Positions 31,127 to 39,298 are shown, counted from the first letter of the stretch. The stretch: DNA of 39,438 nt from Bacillota bacterium (GCA_030057655.1 JASGUQ010000030.1:1-39438), one strand, 5' to 3'. The notes: a model not told the origin generated them from the letters alone. A program made the numbers and translations.

Positions 31127-31411
31127 ATGCCCAGATTTGACGCAACAGGACCCAGAGGAGAAGGCAGGATGACAGGACGCGGGATGGGCCCCTGCAGGGA
31201 TGTCCGCGCCGAAGACCAGCAAAACGTGACAGTGCCCGCAGATCAGAACACCCTTAGAGCAAACGCGGAGATGTTCCGCGGAATGGGCCGGGGCTTCAGA
31301 GGAATGTGCCCGCGCGGCTTCAGGCAAGGCTGGGGCGCACGGAACACAGGCATGGGCCGCGGCTTTGGACGGGGACAGGGAAGAATGGCCGGAAGGCGGA
31401 ACTTGGACTAA
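31127..31411 (+). CDS. DUF5320-like glycine/methionine/arginine-rich small protein
   Basis: 94 residues. The N-terminus PRFDATGPRGEGRMTGRGMGPC is the DUF5320-type start, and the rest is rich in Gly, Arg and Met (GRGFRGMCPRGFRQG). It probably carries few fixed structures and may bind metal through Met and Cys residues; that is inference. Such proteins usually accompany dinitrogenase iron-molybdenum cofactor-like (NifX/NifB) and DUF134 genes, and the next gene here is DUF134. AAAAAGGAGG precedes the ATG. Expression probably under the two TGACAnnTGTCA operators. Confidence 0.78.
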   Translation: MPRFDATGPRGEGRMTGRGMGPCRDVRAEDQQNVTVPADQNTLRANAEMFRGMGRGFRGMCPRGFRQGWGARNTGMGRGFGRGQGRMAGRRNLD

Positions 31412-31437
31412 CTACCATAACATGATACACTGATGCT

Positions 31438-31485
31438 CGCAGCCTGCTTGTCAAAACACGACAGGCAGGCTGCGGCCGGGTTTTT
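31438..31485 (+). terminator. Attenuator- or terminator-like hairpin
   Basis: A 14-bp stem (31439-31452/31460-31473, one G-U) with a 7-base loop, then TTTTT 7 bases beyond the stem. The gap before the T-run makes it leaky, so it may only reduce transcription into DUF134. Confidence 0.55.
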
Positions 31486-31514
31486 GAGAACAAACAGAAC
31501 AGGAGAAGGATACA

Positions 31515-31952
31515 ATGCCAAGGCCAATGAAGGGGCGGCGCGTTTGCTGCCTTCCAAGAAACAACCGCTTTGGCCCTTTGGGTCAGGGGCGCGGCAGGGC
31601 CGAGGGGGAGATCATGACGGTGGATGAGTATGAAGCCATCCGCCTGATCGATTACATGAACTTCACCCAGGAGGAATGCGCGCAGCAGATGAAGGTGGCC
31701 CGCACCACCGTTCAGGGCATCTACGACCAGGCGCGCAAAAAGCTTGCCCGCTGCCTGGTGGACGGCAAGCCCCTGACCATCACTGGCGGCGCCTATCTTT
31801 TATATGGCGGGAAAGAAGAAGGCGGAAACCTGAGCCGGGGCGCCTGCTCCCGCCACAGACGCGGTCAAAGGGCCTTCAGCGGAACAGGAACCTGCCTTCA
31901 GGAAGAAACGCCCGCTTCTGACGCGGATCAGGAAAAAGACCGGAATTTTTGA
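31515..31952 (+). CDS. DUF134 (UPF0251) helix-turn-helix protein
   Basis: 145 residues. The family N-terminus PRPMKGRRVCCLPRNNRFGP is followed by EYEAIRLIDYMNFTQEECAQQMKVARTTVQGIYDQARKKLARCLVDGKPLTITGG, an HTH of sigma-70 region 4 type. The tail is polar and not conserved. It is in the same cluster as Mrp and DUF5320 and is a good candidate for the regulator acting on TGACAnnTGTCA; not proven. GGAGAAGG precedes the ATG. Confidence 0.85.
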   Translation: MPRPMKGRRVCCLPRNNRFGPLGQGRGRAEGEIMTVDEYEAIRLIDYMNFTQEECAQQMKVARTTVQGIYDQARKKLARCLVDGKPLTITGGAYLLYGGKEEGGNLSRGACSRHRRGQRAFSGTGTCLQEETPASDADQEKDRNF

Positions 31953-32004
31953 ATAAACACATTTTATAACCCAAGCCACGCTGTCCCTGTTTGAAAATGA
32001 GGTG

Positions 32005-32010
32005 TATAAT
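32005..32010 (+). promoter_or_regulatory. Candidate -10 for the Mrp gene
   Basis: TATAAT 63 bases before the start; the -35 region is weak. Confidence 0.35.
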
Positions 32011-32072
32011 GCGGCTGGAACCGCGGCGCGGGCTGTTCCCCCACCGCGAACATCAAAAAGGAGCAAGCATCC

Positions 32073-32915
32073 ATGAGCGAACACTGCGACAACGACTGCT
32101 CAAGCTGCGGGCAAAATTGCAGCGACAGAAAAGAACCCCAGGACCTGAAAGCGAAACTGAACAAGGAAAGCCGGGTCAAGCGCGTGATCGGCGTGGTCAG
32201 CGGCAAGGGCGGCGTGGGCAAATCCCTGGTCACCAGCCTTTTGGCCATTGAAGCAAACCGGGCAGGCCTTAGAACCGCCATATTGGACGCGGACGTCACA
32301 GGCCCGTCCATCCCCAAGGCGTTTGGCATCAAGGAAAAAGCCATGAGCGACGGGCAGCACATCCTGCCCCGCGTCAGCCGGGACGGCATCCAAATCATGT
32401 CCGTCAACCTGCTTTTGGAGAATGATTCTGATCCGGTGCTCTGGCGCGGGCCCATCCTGGCCGGAACGGTGAAACAGTTTTACAGCGACGTGCTGTGGCT
32501 GGACGTTGACGTGATGTTCATTGACATGCCCCCGGGCACCAGCGACGTGCCGCTGACAGTGTTCCAGTCGCTGCCGGTGGACGGCATCATCGTGGTCACC
32601 TCCCCCCAGGAACTGGTGGGCATGATCGTCGGCAAGGCGGTCAAGATGGCGCAGATGATGGACATCCCGATCCTGGGTCTGGTTGAGAACATGTCCTACT
32701 TTGTCTGCCCCGACAACGGCAAGCAATACAATGTCTTCGGCAAGAGCAAGACCATGGAGATTGTCCGGGAGTACGGCCTGCCGCTGTTGGGCCAGATTCC
32801 GATCGACCCCGCCGTTTCAGACGCCTTTGACCAGGGCCAGGCGGAGAACCTGAGGGGCAGGTGGCTCAAGCCCGCGGTTGACCTGATCAGGGAACTGGTT
32901 GAAAAGAAGGATTGA
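32073..32915 (+). CDS. mrp: Mrp/NBP35 family P-loop ATPase (Fe-S cluster carrier)
   Basis: 280 residues; scaffold that carries and transfers iron-sulfur clusters in the cytoplasm. P-loop GKGGVGKS at residues 44-51, DADVTGPSIPKAF, FIDMPPGTSDVPLTV. The N-terminus is cysteine-rich (C5, C9, C12, C16), as in NBP35-like members. The C-terminal cluster motif is CPDNG, with one cysteine where many Mrp proteins have CxxC, so the cluster may be held mainly by the N-terminal cysteines or by a dimer. AAGGAG precedes the ATG. Belongs to the DUF5320/DUF134 neighbourhood and ends at a strong terminator. Confidence 0.9.
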   Translation: MSEHCDNDCSSCGQNCSDRKEPQDLKAKLNKESRVKRVIGVVSGKGGVGKSLVTSLLAIEANRAGLRTAILDADVTGPSIPKAFGIKEKAMSDGQHILPRVSRDGIQIMSVNLLLENDSDPVLWRGPILAGTVKQFYSDVLWLDVDVMFIDMPPGTSDVPLTVFQSLPVDGIIVVTSPQELVGMIVGKAVKMAQMMDIPILGLVENMSYFVCPDNGKQYNVFGKSKTMEIVREYGLPLLGQIPIDPAVSDAFDQGQAENLRGRWLKPAVDLIRELVEKKD

Positions 32916-32945
32916 TTTTAGGACTGCGGTCAGAAACTTATCTGG

Positions 32946-32987
32946 AAAGAGGCTGGAGCAGATGAAAACCTGCTCCGGCTCTTTTTT
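32946..32987 (+). terminator. Intrinsic terminator after mrp
   Basis: CTGGAGCAG (32953-32961) pairs with CTGCTCCGG (32970-32978), extended by GAG/CTC, followed by TTTTTT. The next 33000-33132 shows no gene. Confidence 0.88.
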
Positions 32988-33132
32988 GTGATTGAATTTG
33001 GTTTTTTAAGGTTGCCTGTGTGCAGTCAAGTATTCCTGCTGCCTATGTTCCCAATACAATCCCGGCTTTTGACGCTCTGATATCTAACCAAGTGTAACCA
33101 TCTTTTTGCAAATGTATTTGCGAAATTATACA

Positions 33133-35103
33133 TCAACTTATCATCTCTGCCCAAGCTTCGTAAATCATCACCATGGCCAGGGTATCCAACTCACAGTATT
33201 TTTTGAGAGCGGTGTTGATTTGCTCCCGCTCATAATCACCCATTTCTTCAAACTGCATCCGGGCATAGGCGGCCAGGGCCGCGCCGCCATCTCGAATTTC
33301 GTTGTCCTGGCTAATCAGTTCATTTTCCTGCGTGGACAAATCAAGAAACATGGGTGGCAGCAACTTGTATGGATCCATCACATGGCCGCTTGCGTCCTGC
33401 TTTACCCAGACCCAGTTTCGGTAGTTCAAGCTGGGGATGCCTGATGGGGCACCGTAGATGGGCTTGCTGTATTTGTTTTGTAAAAACGCCGAGCTGCCCA
33501 ACACCGCAGGCAGCACCTGCTTGATGGAGTTGCTCCCATTGGTGGCCGGGTGATAGTAGTAGCGCTTGACCATCTCCAGCATGTCTGCCATGTTGCGTGG
33601 GCCCTCCCATTGGACAGGGCTGGAACCGGAGGATTTGGTGATGCTTTGGATGAAAACGCACAGCTCATCCCTGTCGTCCGGTGGAGCAGTATCATCCAGC
33701 AGTTGCTGATAGATGATGTTAAGGAAGGTGTTTTCGTGATCAGCATAGCGGAAGATGGAACCCTGATCCCTCTCCAGCTGCCGTTTCAGTTCCCGGATAA
33801 ACGCGTAATTGGGGAAGACACCAGGAAGCGTATTTAGATACTCCCCGGCATGGCGCACAGTACCATCCTGTTCAATTATATGGTGAGAAAATTGGAAGGC
33901 AATGCCCTCGTAAGGTCGGCGGCCCTTGTTGAAGGGAATTGCGGCCATTGAGGTTTCAAAGTCGATGAAGTGCAGGGGGAAGCGCCAGGCGCTCATCTCT
34001 GCTCTCAAACCGTCTTTGTCTATCCAGGGGGAAGTGTCCCGGGCTTGCACCTTTTTGACCTGGAGCCATTGTCTTTCGCCAGGAGACAGCCCGGGCCTCT
34101 TATCCGGTTTTATTGGGATGTCCTCAGGCAGCACATCCGTCAGTTTCACGCGCCCCTGTGCCATCAGGGCATCTTTTCTTCGATAGTTCCAGATGTCAAG
34201 CACGGTTGGTTCTTCAAAATCCGCGTTGGTCCAACATAGCTGCTCTGTCCAGCACTCCCGGAAACCGCATTTCACCCCCTGCAGCAGCTCTTGCTCGGTT
34301 GCGCGGAACTCGCATCCCCTGCACACGCTACCAATGGAGCTATGAATTTTTTCATCCCGCGTGACACACCTGGCCAGCTTGTTCACATACCCGTCAAATG
34401 ACAGCGTCTCATCCGCCAGCTTCAGGCCGATGCGGTAGATCTGCTCACAGGCCTCATCCGCTGGCTCCTTAACCAGTATAGAGGGGGTCAGGTGTCTGGG
34501 CTCAAGCTTTGGCGACACCACCACCCGCACCTGTTCCCTTTCATCCCTCCTGATGCGGAACATCTGGTTCAGGCCGTTCTCTGGACAAAGGGCCGACTTA
34601 TCCGCTAGCACCAGATACGCCCTGATCTCCATATCCGGCATAGCCTGACGAAGCACATGCTTCTGAAAGGCCACATCATACAGATAGTTTTTCCAGCCCG
34701 ATGACAGGCTGCTGTTTTTGTTAAAAAAACTGTCCTTTTCAGGGGTGAAGGATTTAGCCTTCACCTCGAACAGCTCAAGGAGGTTTCCTTTTTTAACCAG
34801 GATATCTGTGCGTACCAGCAGGGAACCATGGGAGAAGGCCGCCTCAAAGATGACCGCCTCATCACGCTGCATCAGCAGATTTGTTTGGCGTAAGGCTTCC
34901 ATCGTGTTACTTGTGTCCACTTCCTCGCCTTCGGGATAATAGCACTTGGCCAAGGCTCCGATCTGAAAGCCTCCCTCCGCGAGGGAGGCCAGGAAGGAGT
35001 CCTCCAGGCTACGGTTGGCATAGGCCGCCTTTCCCGCGTAGAACAACTTGGCGGGACAGGACAGGGCCAGCTGAAAGAGGGATTTTGTTAGATAAGCGGA
35101 CAT
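33133..35103 (-). CDS. DUF2779-type Cas4-like nuclease / DEDD exonuclease fusion
   Basis: 656 residues. Residues about 1-290 form a PD-(D/E)XK nuclease domain of the Cas4/RecB type: D100, E113 and K115 in RTDILVKKGNLLELFEVKAK, with an iron-sulfur cysteine set C16 (SCPAKLFY), C261, C264 and C279 or C284. Residues about 370-656 form an RNase H-like DEDD exonuclease: D381 and E383 in HFIDFETS, D455 in YADHENT, and Y636/D640 in YCELDT. This is the architecture called DUF2779. It probably degrades or trims DNA ends with two active sites; biological role unknown. Stands alone on the minus strand with GGAG before the ATG at 35103, beside another nuclease. Normal base composition, unlike its neighbour. 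Confidence 0.85.
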   Translation of the reverse strand: MSAYLTKSLFQLALSCPAKLFYAGKAAYANRSLEDSFLASLAEGGFQIGALAKCYYPEGEEVDTSNTMEALRQTNLLMQRDEAVIFEAAFSHGSLLVRTDILVKKGNLLELFEVKAKSFTPEKDSFFNKNSSLSSGWKNYLYDVAFQKHVLRQAMPDMEIRAYLVLADKSALCPENGLNQMFRIRRDEREQVRVVVSPKLEPRHLTPSILVKEPADEACEQIYRIGLKLADETLSFDGYVNKLARCVTRDEKIHSSIGSVCRGCEFRATEQELLQGVKCGFRECWTEQLCWTNADFEEPTVLDIWNYRRKDALMAQGRVKLTDVLPEDIPIKPDKRPGLSPGERQWLQVKKVQARDTSPWIDKDGLRAEMSAWRFPLHFIDFETSMAAIPFNKGRRPYEGIAFQFSHHIIEQDGTVRHAGEYLNTLPGVFPNYAFIRELKRQLERDQGSIFRYADHENTFLNIIYQQLLDDTAPPDDRDELCVFIQSITKSSGSSPVQWEGPRNMADMLEMVKRYYYHPATNGSNSIKQVLPAVLGSSAFLQNKYSKPIYGAPSGIPSLNYRNWVWVKQDASGHVMDPYKLLPPMFLDLSTQENELISQDNEIRDGGAALAAYARMQFEEMGDYEREQINTALKKYCELDTLAMVMIYEAWAEMIS

Positions 35104-35148
35104 AGTGAAATCTCCTGTATGTTGGTTTTATTTGCTCAATAAGTTCTT

Positions 35149-35178
35149 AGTATAAATGACTCTTAGTTGGTCGGTCAG
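35149..35178 (-). promoter_or_regulatory. Promoter of the DUF2779 gene
   Basis: On the minus strand CTGACC (35178-35173), an 18-bp spacer and TATACT (35154-35149), 46 bases before the start. The rest of 35104-35320 is AT-rich with no gene. Confidence 0.5.
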
Positions 35179-35320
35179 TCCACTTGGTTACGTCAATGCA
35201 GGCGAAAATAACAAGCAAGATTACAATAAATCTCTTGCTAAACATTTTATAATATATTCAACAAAAAATGATTTTTATTCTGATGCTTGTTCCTTCCGAT
35301 TAATGGCTCTGTTTAATCTG

Positions 35321-36448
35321 CTAGGTACAACTATTTGCAATTTCTGCGTACTTTTGAAAAACAGAAGATTTTAATCTTTTTACTATTTTATCTATTGATT
35401 CCTTGGCTTTTTCTTCACTTGTAAAATCTACTTTTATCTGTTCTTCATAGATCGTTGTTTGTCTTTTTTTGTCAAGTTCAAATTTGTTTTTAGTCTCTTC
35501 ACTTGCTCTTTCCAAATGGGCACACAAATATACCGAATCATTTTTGGTGAGTTCCAATATACAATTTTTATCACTTTTTTCCCAAAGAAGTTCATAATGG
35601 AAATCAAGAGTTCTCCATGCATCATTTTCAACAATTAGCCAGTATTTATAACTAAGATCTCCTGAACTGAATTTACAGTGGTTGTCTTTTAGATAATTAT
35701 TTAACCAACCTTTTGTTTTTCTAACGAATTCATCATAATCTCTCTTGACTTGATTAAGCATTTCTCGATTGTCATAGTATATTTTTATTCCTTCTGTTGC
35801 ATTTGGAAACCCAGTTTCATTGTTTTTCATTAGTTTTTCCTCCACATATAATAAGAATTCATAAAAGAAAAAGTTTTTTCGATGATTCCTACAATGGTCA
35901 TACTCAATAGAACGAAGCTCATTGCACAAGTCAGAATAAGTGATTAATTGAAAACCTTCGCAAATTGGTTCGCTCTGATTTACCTCTGGTTTTAAATAGA
36001 TTCCCAAGGAAGATTTGCCCTTATGCTGATCTAAATCTAAAAGTTTTTGCATCCCATCCCAATAAAACTTTGTTTGCTCGCCTGACTCGCCAGAATACAA
36101 TTTGTTTTCAATTCCAATAACTAAATCAGGTGTAGTAATCAATAAATCAATTCGTTTTCCATTAGATTTAAAAACATATTCTTTTTCTATTTCAATTCCT
36201 TCCTTACCAGATGCTTGTATTCTATTAGCACAACGAAGCAAAGCATTTAAAGGTTCTACACCAAATCCATTTACCTGCGGATCCAGCAAGTAAGCTAGCC
36301 AATAAGTAACGAAATTTTCCTGATCTTGTTGGCCAAATATTTCTGGTAATGTGATGGTTGGATCCTTATCAACCTCCTTATAAAGTTTCTTTAATTTCTG
36401 AATAATATCTGTAATATTCTTGTCTGATTTTGTAATACTTTCTCCCAT
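35321..36448 (-). CDS. PD-(D/E)XK nuclease family protein (PDDEXK_4-like)
   Basis: 375 residues. The N-terminus has the helix block QENFVTYWLAYLLDP, and the catalytic residues D101 (GKRIDLL), E114 and K116 (IGIENKLYSGE), the pattern of the PDDEXK_4 group. The C-terminal half (about 220-375) is charged and unassigned, possibly a DNA- or protein-binding part. By eye the gene is far richer in A and T than all its neighbours and uses AAA, AAT, TTT and ATA codons freely, a sign of horizontal transfer. AAAGGAG precedes the ATG by 7 bases. Solitary; likely an abortive-infection or restriction-type factor. Confidence 0.82.
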   Translation of the reverse strand: MGESITKSDKNITDIIQKLKKLYKEVDKDPTITLPEIFGQQDQENFVTYWLAYLLDPQVNGFGVEPLNALLRCANRIQASGKEGIEIEKEYVFKSNGKRIDLLITTPDLVIGIENKLYSGESGEQTKFYWDGMQKLLDLDQHKGKSSLGIYLKPEVNQSEPICEGFQLITYSDLCNELRSIEYDHCRNHRKNFFFYEFLLYVEEKLMKNNETGFPNATEGIKIYYDNREMLNQVKRDYDEFVRKTKGWLNNYLKDNHCKFSSGDLSYKYWLIVENDAWRTLDFHYELLWEKSDKNCILELTKNDSVYLCAHLERASEETKNKFELDKKRQTTIYEEQIKVDFTSEEKAKESIDKIVKRLKSSVFQKYAEIANSCT

Positions 36449-36772
36449 CTTATACTCCTTTACATTTCCTGCGTTTGCTTGCTGAACTCATTCTACTATA
36501 AATATAGCAGAAATGGACGATTTAACCAGCGGTTCCTTTAAATAATTTATAGTCCCGACCAGGAATGTAGTTTTTCGCACCGCTTCAATTGTAAAAAGAT
36601 CCCGGCGTGGAAGAAGGTTAGTTTTGTAATCGTTTGATGGGCAGGGTCATCGGCAAACTTGTTTTATCCAGGGCACCCATCAAGCATTGCGAGGAGACCC
36701 TGATGCTGGACAGATAAGTTCAGCATGCGATCCCGGAAAAAACGCCGGCCCGGCCGGCAGCAAGGAGCATGT
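36449..36772 (+). other. Intergenic stretch with pairing segments upstream of the 788-residue gene
   Basis: 324 bases. The first part is the leader of the AT-rich nuclease. The second part contains TTGATGGG (36634-36641) complementary to CCCATCAA (36676-36683), CAGGGTC (36642-36648) complementary to GACCCTG (36696-36702), which would cross as a pseudoknot, and a hairpin ATGCTGGAC/GTTCAGCAT (36703-36711/36718-36726). No gene or clear promoter was found. Confidence 0.3.
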
Positions 36773-39139
36773 ATGCGTACCTACTACAAAACCAGGCGGA
36801 CCCGTTTCTTCCCGCGCCTTGTCGCGATCCTTGCCGCCCTTTTCCTTTTGCCGCTAACGCCTTATCCTGTTTTTGCCGAACAAAAAGAGGTGTCCAACCT
36901 GTTTGGCAGCGAGCTGATGGATGTCCAGGACAACATCCTGTCCTCCGCCATTCTGGGGGATACCATCTATGTCCTGACCGTGAACAGCCTGTACAGCTGG
37001 GCGCCCGGCCAGGAAAAGGCGCAAAAACGAGCGAGTTTTGATCCTTCGCTCAGGATGTTCCGCGCAGTCGGGGAGGAGGCGGACGCGAAAAACGCTGCCC
37101 CGGTGCTGGATGTAATCCTCTCTGACGGGGAAAACCTGCTGGGTCTGGACGGCAGCCTGCAGACCCTGTACACCCTCAATTTCAATGGCGAAGCCCTGGA
37201 GTACAAGGAGCTTTTGAAACTGGACCTAGAGGAGTTTGTTATGGGTGAGGCGCCCTACCGCATCTTTCAGAGCCCGGAATGGGCGCAGGTGGTTGACGGC
37301 CTTTTGTACATCAAAAGATACAGCTGGGAAAACCCCTCCCATGACCTGTTCACCTTTGACCTGAAGACCGGGCAGAAAACCGCGCTTGATTTAAAATACG
37401 CATCCGCCTTCACCCCCTACAAGGACGGCAAATTTGTCGTGGTTCAGTTTGATCACAACAACAGCTATAACCCGCAGACCGGCGAACCCATCCCGCCCAA
37501 GCTGGCGATTTACAACCCGCAGGACAAGAGCCTGGAAACGCTTGACACCGTGCTGAAAGTGCCGCCAATGGGCGGCGGCATCCCGCACATCTACTACGAC
37601 AAGGGAGAGGACGCGCTGTTCACCTACACGGATTCGGACATTTACCGCTATGACGGCGACCTGAAGGAAGCGAAACTGATCGGCTACCTGCCCATGTACA
37701 ACAATTTCTTTGGCGGGGGCGACGTCATGCCCCTGCCGGACGGACGGCTGGCCTTCTGCTTTTCCCAGAACATCTTCCTGAGGGAAAAAACCGAAAAAGA
37801 CCTGGACAGCTATTCCGTTCTCAGGATGGCAGGCACCCTGGATGACGGGCAGGTCCTGACCCGCATCCTGATGGAGATGGACAAGGTGGTCATCCGCAGC
37901 GTGGACAGCCTGCAGTACAACCAAATCTCCGAGGAGCAACTGGCCGCCATGTTCCTCACCCGCAACGTGCCGGTTGACATCATGGTGATCAACAGCAACA
38001 GCTTTGACATTGAGAAACTGATTGAAAAGGGTTATCTAGCCGACCTGTCCTCAAGCGCCAAGATCATGGACTGCACAAAGTCCCTGGCGCCCAATTTGAG
38101 CAGATCCTTCTATGACGGCGAAAAAGCCTATGTGATGCCGGTGTCCCTGATGGCCTTCCCCATCAGCGCCTACCTGAAGCCGCTTGATCAGATCGGCGAA
38201 GTCCTCCCCACAACCCTTCAGGAATACGCGGATTTGGCCCTGCGCTGGGTGGAGGAACTGGGCGAGAAAAACCCTGAGTTCATCTTCGCCGGCGACTCCG
38301 GCAACCTCAAGCGCACCCTGATCAGCCAGATCATCGAGCGCTACTCCGTGAACCTGCTGGGCGCCGGGGAGGAGCTGACCTTTGACACGCCGGTTTTCAG
38401 GGAACTGATGCAAAAGGTGCTCAGCGCCGACTTTGGCGATTACGGGCGCGAGATCGACTGGGAATCTCCGGAAGAGATGGCGATGATGGAAGAGATGTGG
38501 CAAAAAAAGCCCCTGTTTGACAGCGGCATGGGCTTTGATCCGCAGTATTCCGTGATGGCGAACCGTTCCAGCGAAGAAGAAGGACGCTATCAGACGCTTT
38601 TGCTCTCCCTTGAAAAAGGCAAACCGGCCTATTTGGAAGCCAGCGTGAACCTGCTGGCCGTGATGGAGCCCAGTGAGAACAAAGAGGTCGCTATCCAGTT
38701 CCTGGAGCACTTTTTGGACAAGATGGATCCCCTGATCCGCTCCTCGCTGGACTTTTCCATGACAGCGCCCATTCCCAACCCCAACTATGAAGCAGAGCTG
38801 AAAAACAGCGAAAACAACCTGAAGCGCTATCAGGAGCAGGTTGAGAAGGCCCAGGGCGCGGAAAAAAGCAACCTGGAGGAATCCCTCAAATACATGCAGA
38901 CCTACCATGAGAACCTCAAAAAGCACGGGCAGTACCGCGCGACGGAGGCAGACCTCAGGGAAATGCACGAGATCATCTCCCATTTCTTCCTCTTCTCCGG
39001 CCTTGGCAACGCCCAGCGCAAAACATACTGGGACGAATATGACCTGGTGGATCAGATGATAAACGGCGTTGTCAGCCTGGATCAGTTTGTGAAACAGATG
39101 GACGACAAGCTGCGCCTTGTGAGGATGGAATACCAGTAA
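36773..39139 (+). CDS. Secreted beta-propeller-like / solute-binding protein fusion
   Basis: 788 residues. A signal peptide with a long basic N-region ends about residue 34 (PLTPYPVFA); there is no lipobox. Residues about 40-350 look like repeated beta blades (LYSWAPGQEK, NLLGLDGSLQTLYTLNF, LFTFDLKTGQKTAL, IYRYDGDLKEAKLIGYLPM), and about 365-690 resemble an extracellular solute-binding domain of family 1 (VPVDIMVINSNSFDIEKLIEKGYLADLS, MPVSLMAFPISAYLKPL). The tail contains a coiled-coil-like segment around residues 675-720. GGAG lies 5 bases before the ATG at 36773; a start 16 codons upstream is rejected. No permease is near; ligand unknown. Confidence 0.78.
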   Translation: MRTYYKTRRTRFFPRLVAILAALFLLPLTPYPVFAEQKEVSNLFGSELMDVQDNILSSAILGDTIYVLTVNSLYSWAPGQEKAQKRASFDPSLRMFRAVGEEADAKNAAPVLDVILSDGENLLGLDGSLQTLYTLNFNGEALEYKELLKLDLEEFVMGEAPYRIFQSPEWAQVVDGLLYIKRYSWENPSHDLFTFDLKTGQKTALDLKYASAFTPYKDGKFVVVQFDHNNSYNPQTGEPIPPKLAIYNPQDKSLETLDTVLKVPPMGGGIPHIYYDKGEDALFTYTDSDIYRYDGDLKEAKLIGYLPMYNNFFGGGDVMPLPDGRLAFCFSQNIFLREKTEKDLDSYSVLRMAGTLDDGQVLTRILMEMDKVVIRSVDSLQYNQISEEQLAAMFLTRNVPVDIMVINSNSFDIEKLIEKGYLADLSSSAKIMDCTKSLAPNLSRSFYDGEKAYVMPVSLMAFPISAYLKPLDQIGEVLPTTLQEYADLALRWVEELGEKNPEFIFAGDSGNLKRTLISQIIERYSVNLLGAGEELTFDTPVFRELMQKVLSADFGDYGREIDWESPEEMAMMEEMWQKKPLFDSGMGFDPQYSVMANRSSEEEGRYQTLLLSLEKGKPAYLEASVNLLAVMEPSENKEVAIQFLEHFLDKMDPLIRSSLDFSMTAPIPNPNYEAELKNSENNLKRYQEQVEKAQGAEKSNLEESLKYMQTYHENLKKHGQYRATEADLREMHEIISHFFLFSGLGNAQRKTYWDEYDLVDQMINGVVSLDQFVKQMDDKLRLVRMEYQ

Positions 39140-39151
39140 CACCCTTGCGTG

Positions 39152-39184
39152 TCAAAGAAGTGTCTGCGGGCACTTCTTTGATTT
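39152..39184 (+). terminator. Hairpin after the fusion gene (terminator-like)
   Basis: TCAAAGAAGTG/CACTTCTTTGA (39152-39162/39171-39181), a perfect 11-bp stem with an 8-base loop, followed only by TTT, so termination may be partial. Confidence 0.6.
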
Positions 39185-39197
39185 AGGAGGAACACAC

Positions 39198-39251
39198 ATG
39201 AGGCTTTCGCAGATTACCACCTTTGGGTTTCACCCTCCGATACCTCCCTGA
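39198..39251 (+). CDS. 17-codon small ORF with strong ribosome binding site
   Basis: AGGAGG lies 7 bases before an ATG opening a frame for MRLSQITTFGFHPPIPP, then TGA. It is placed between the hairpin of the preceding gene and a strong terminator, so the message is short. The peptide has a basic start, and a Pro-rich end with PPIPP, a sequence type that slows ribosomes. It may be a leader or signalling peptide or a vestigial start of a lost gene. No family recognised. Confidence 0.4.
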   Translation: MRLSQITTFGFHPPIPP

Positions 39252-39272
39252 ATATTGTTTTTGATAACCCGG

Positions 39273-39298
39273 GCTGCCGCAAACGCGGCGGCTTTTTT
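39273..39298 (+). terminator. Intrinsic terminator after the 17-codon ORF
   Basis: GCTGCCGC/GCGGCGGC (39273-39280/39285-39292), 8 pairs with one G-U, AAAC loop, then TTTTTT. Confidence 0.85.

Noticed and set aside
35104-36560. Prophage or integrative element at the AT-rich island
   Set aside because: No integrase, phage structural gene, attachment repeat or tRNA was found; only one nuclease gene is AT-rich.
38051-39142. Long minus-strand open frame opposite the 788-residue gene (363 codons)
   Set aside because: It mirrors a well-supported plus-strand gene with signal peptide and ribosome binding site; the translated product is His/Val/Leu-rich without known motifs, as expected from antisense of high-G+C DNA.
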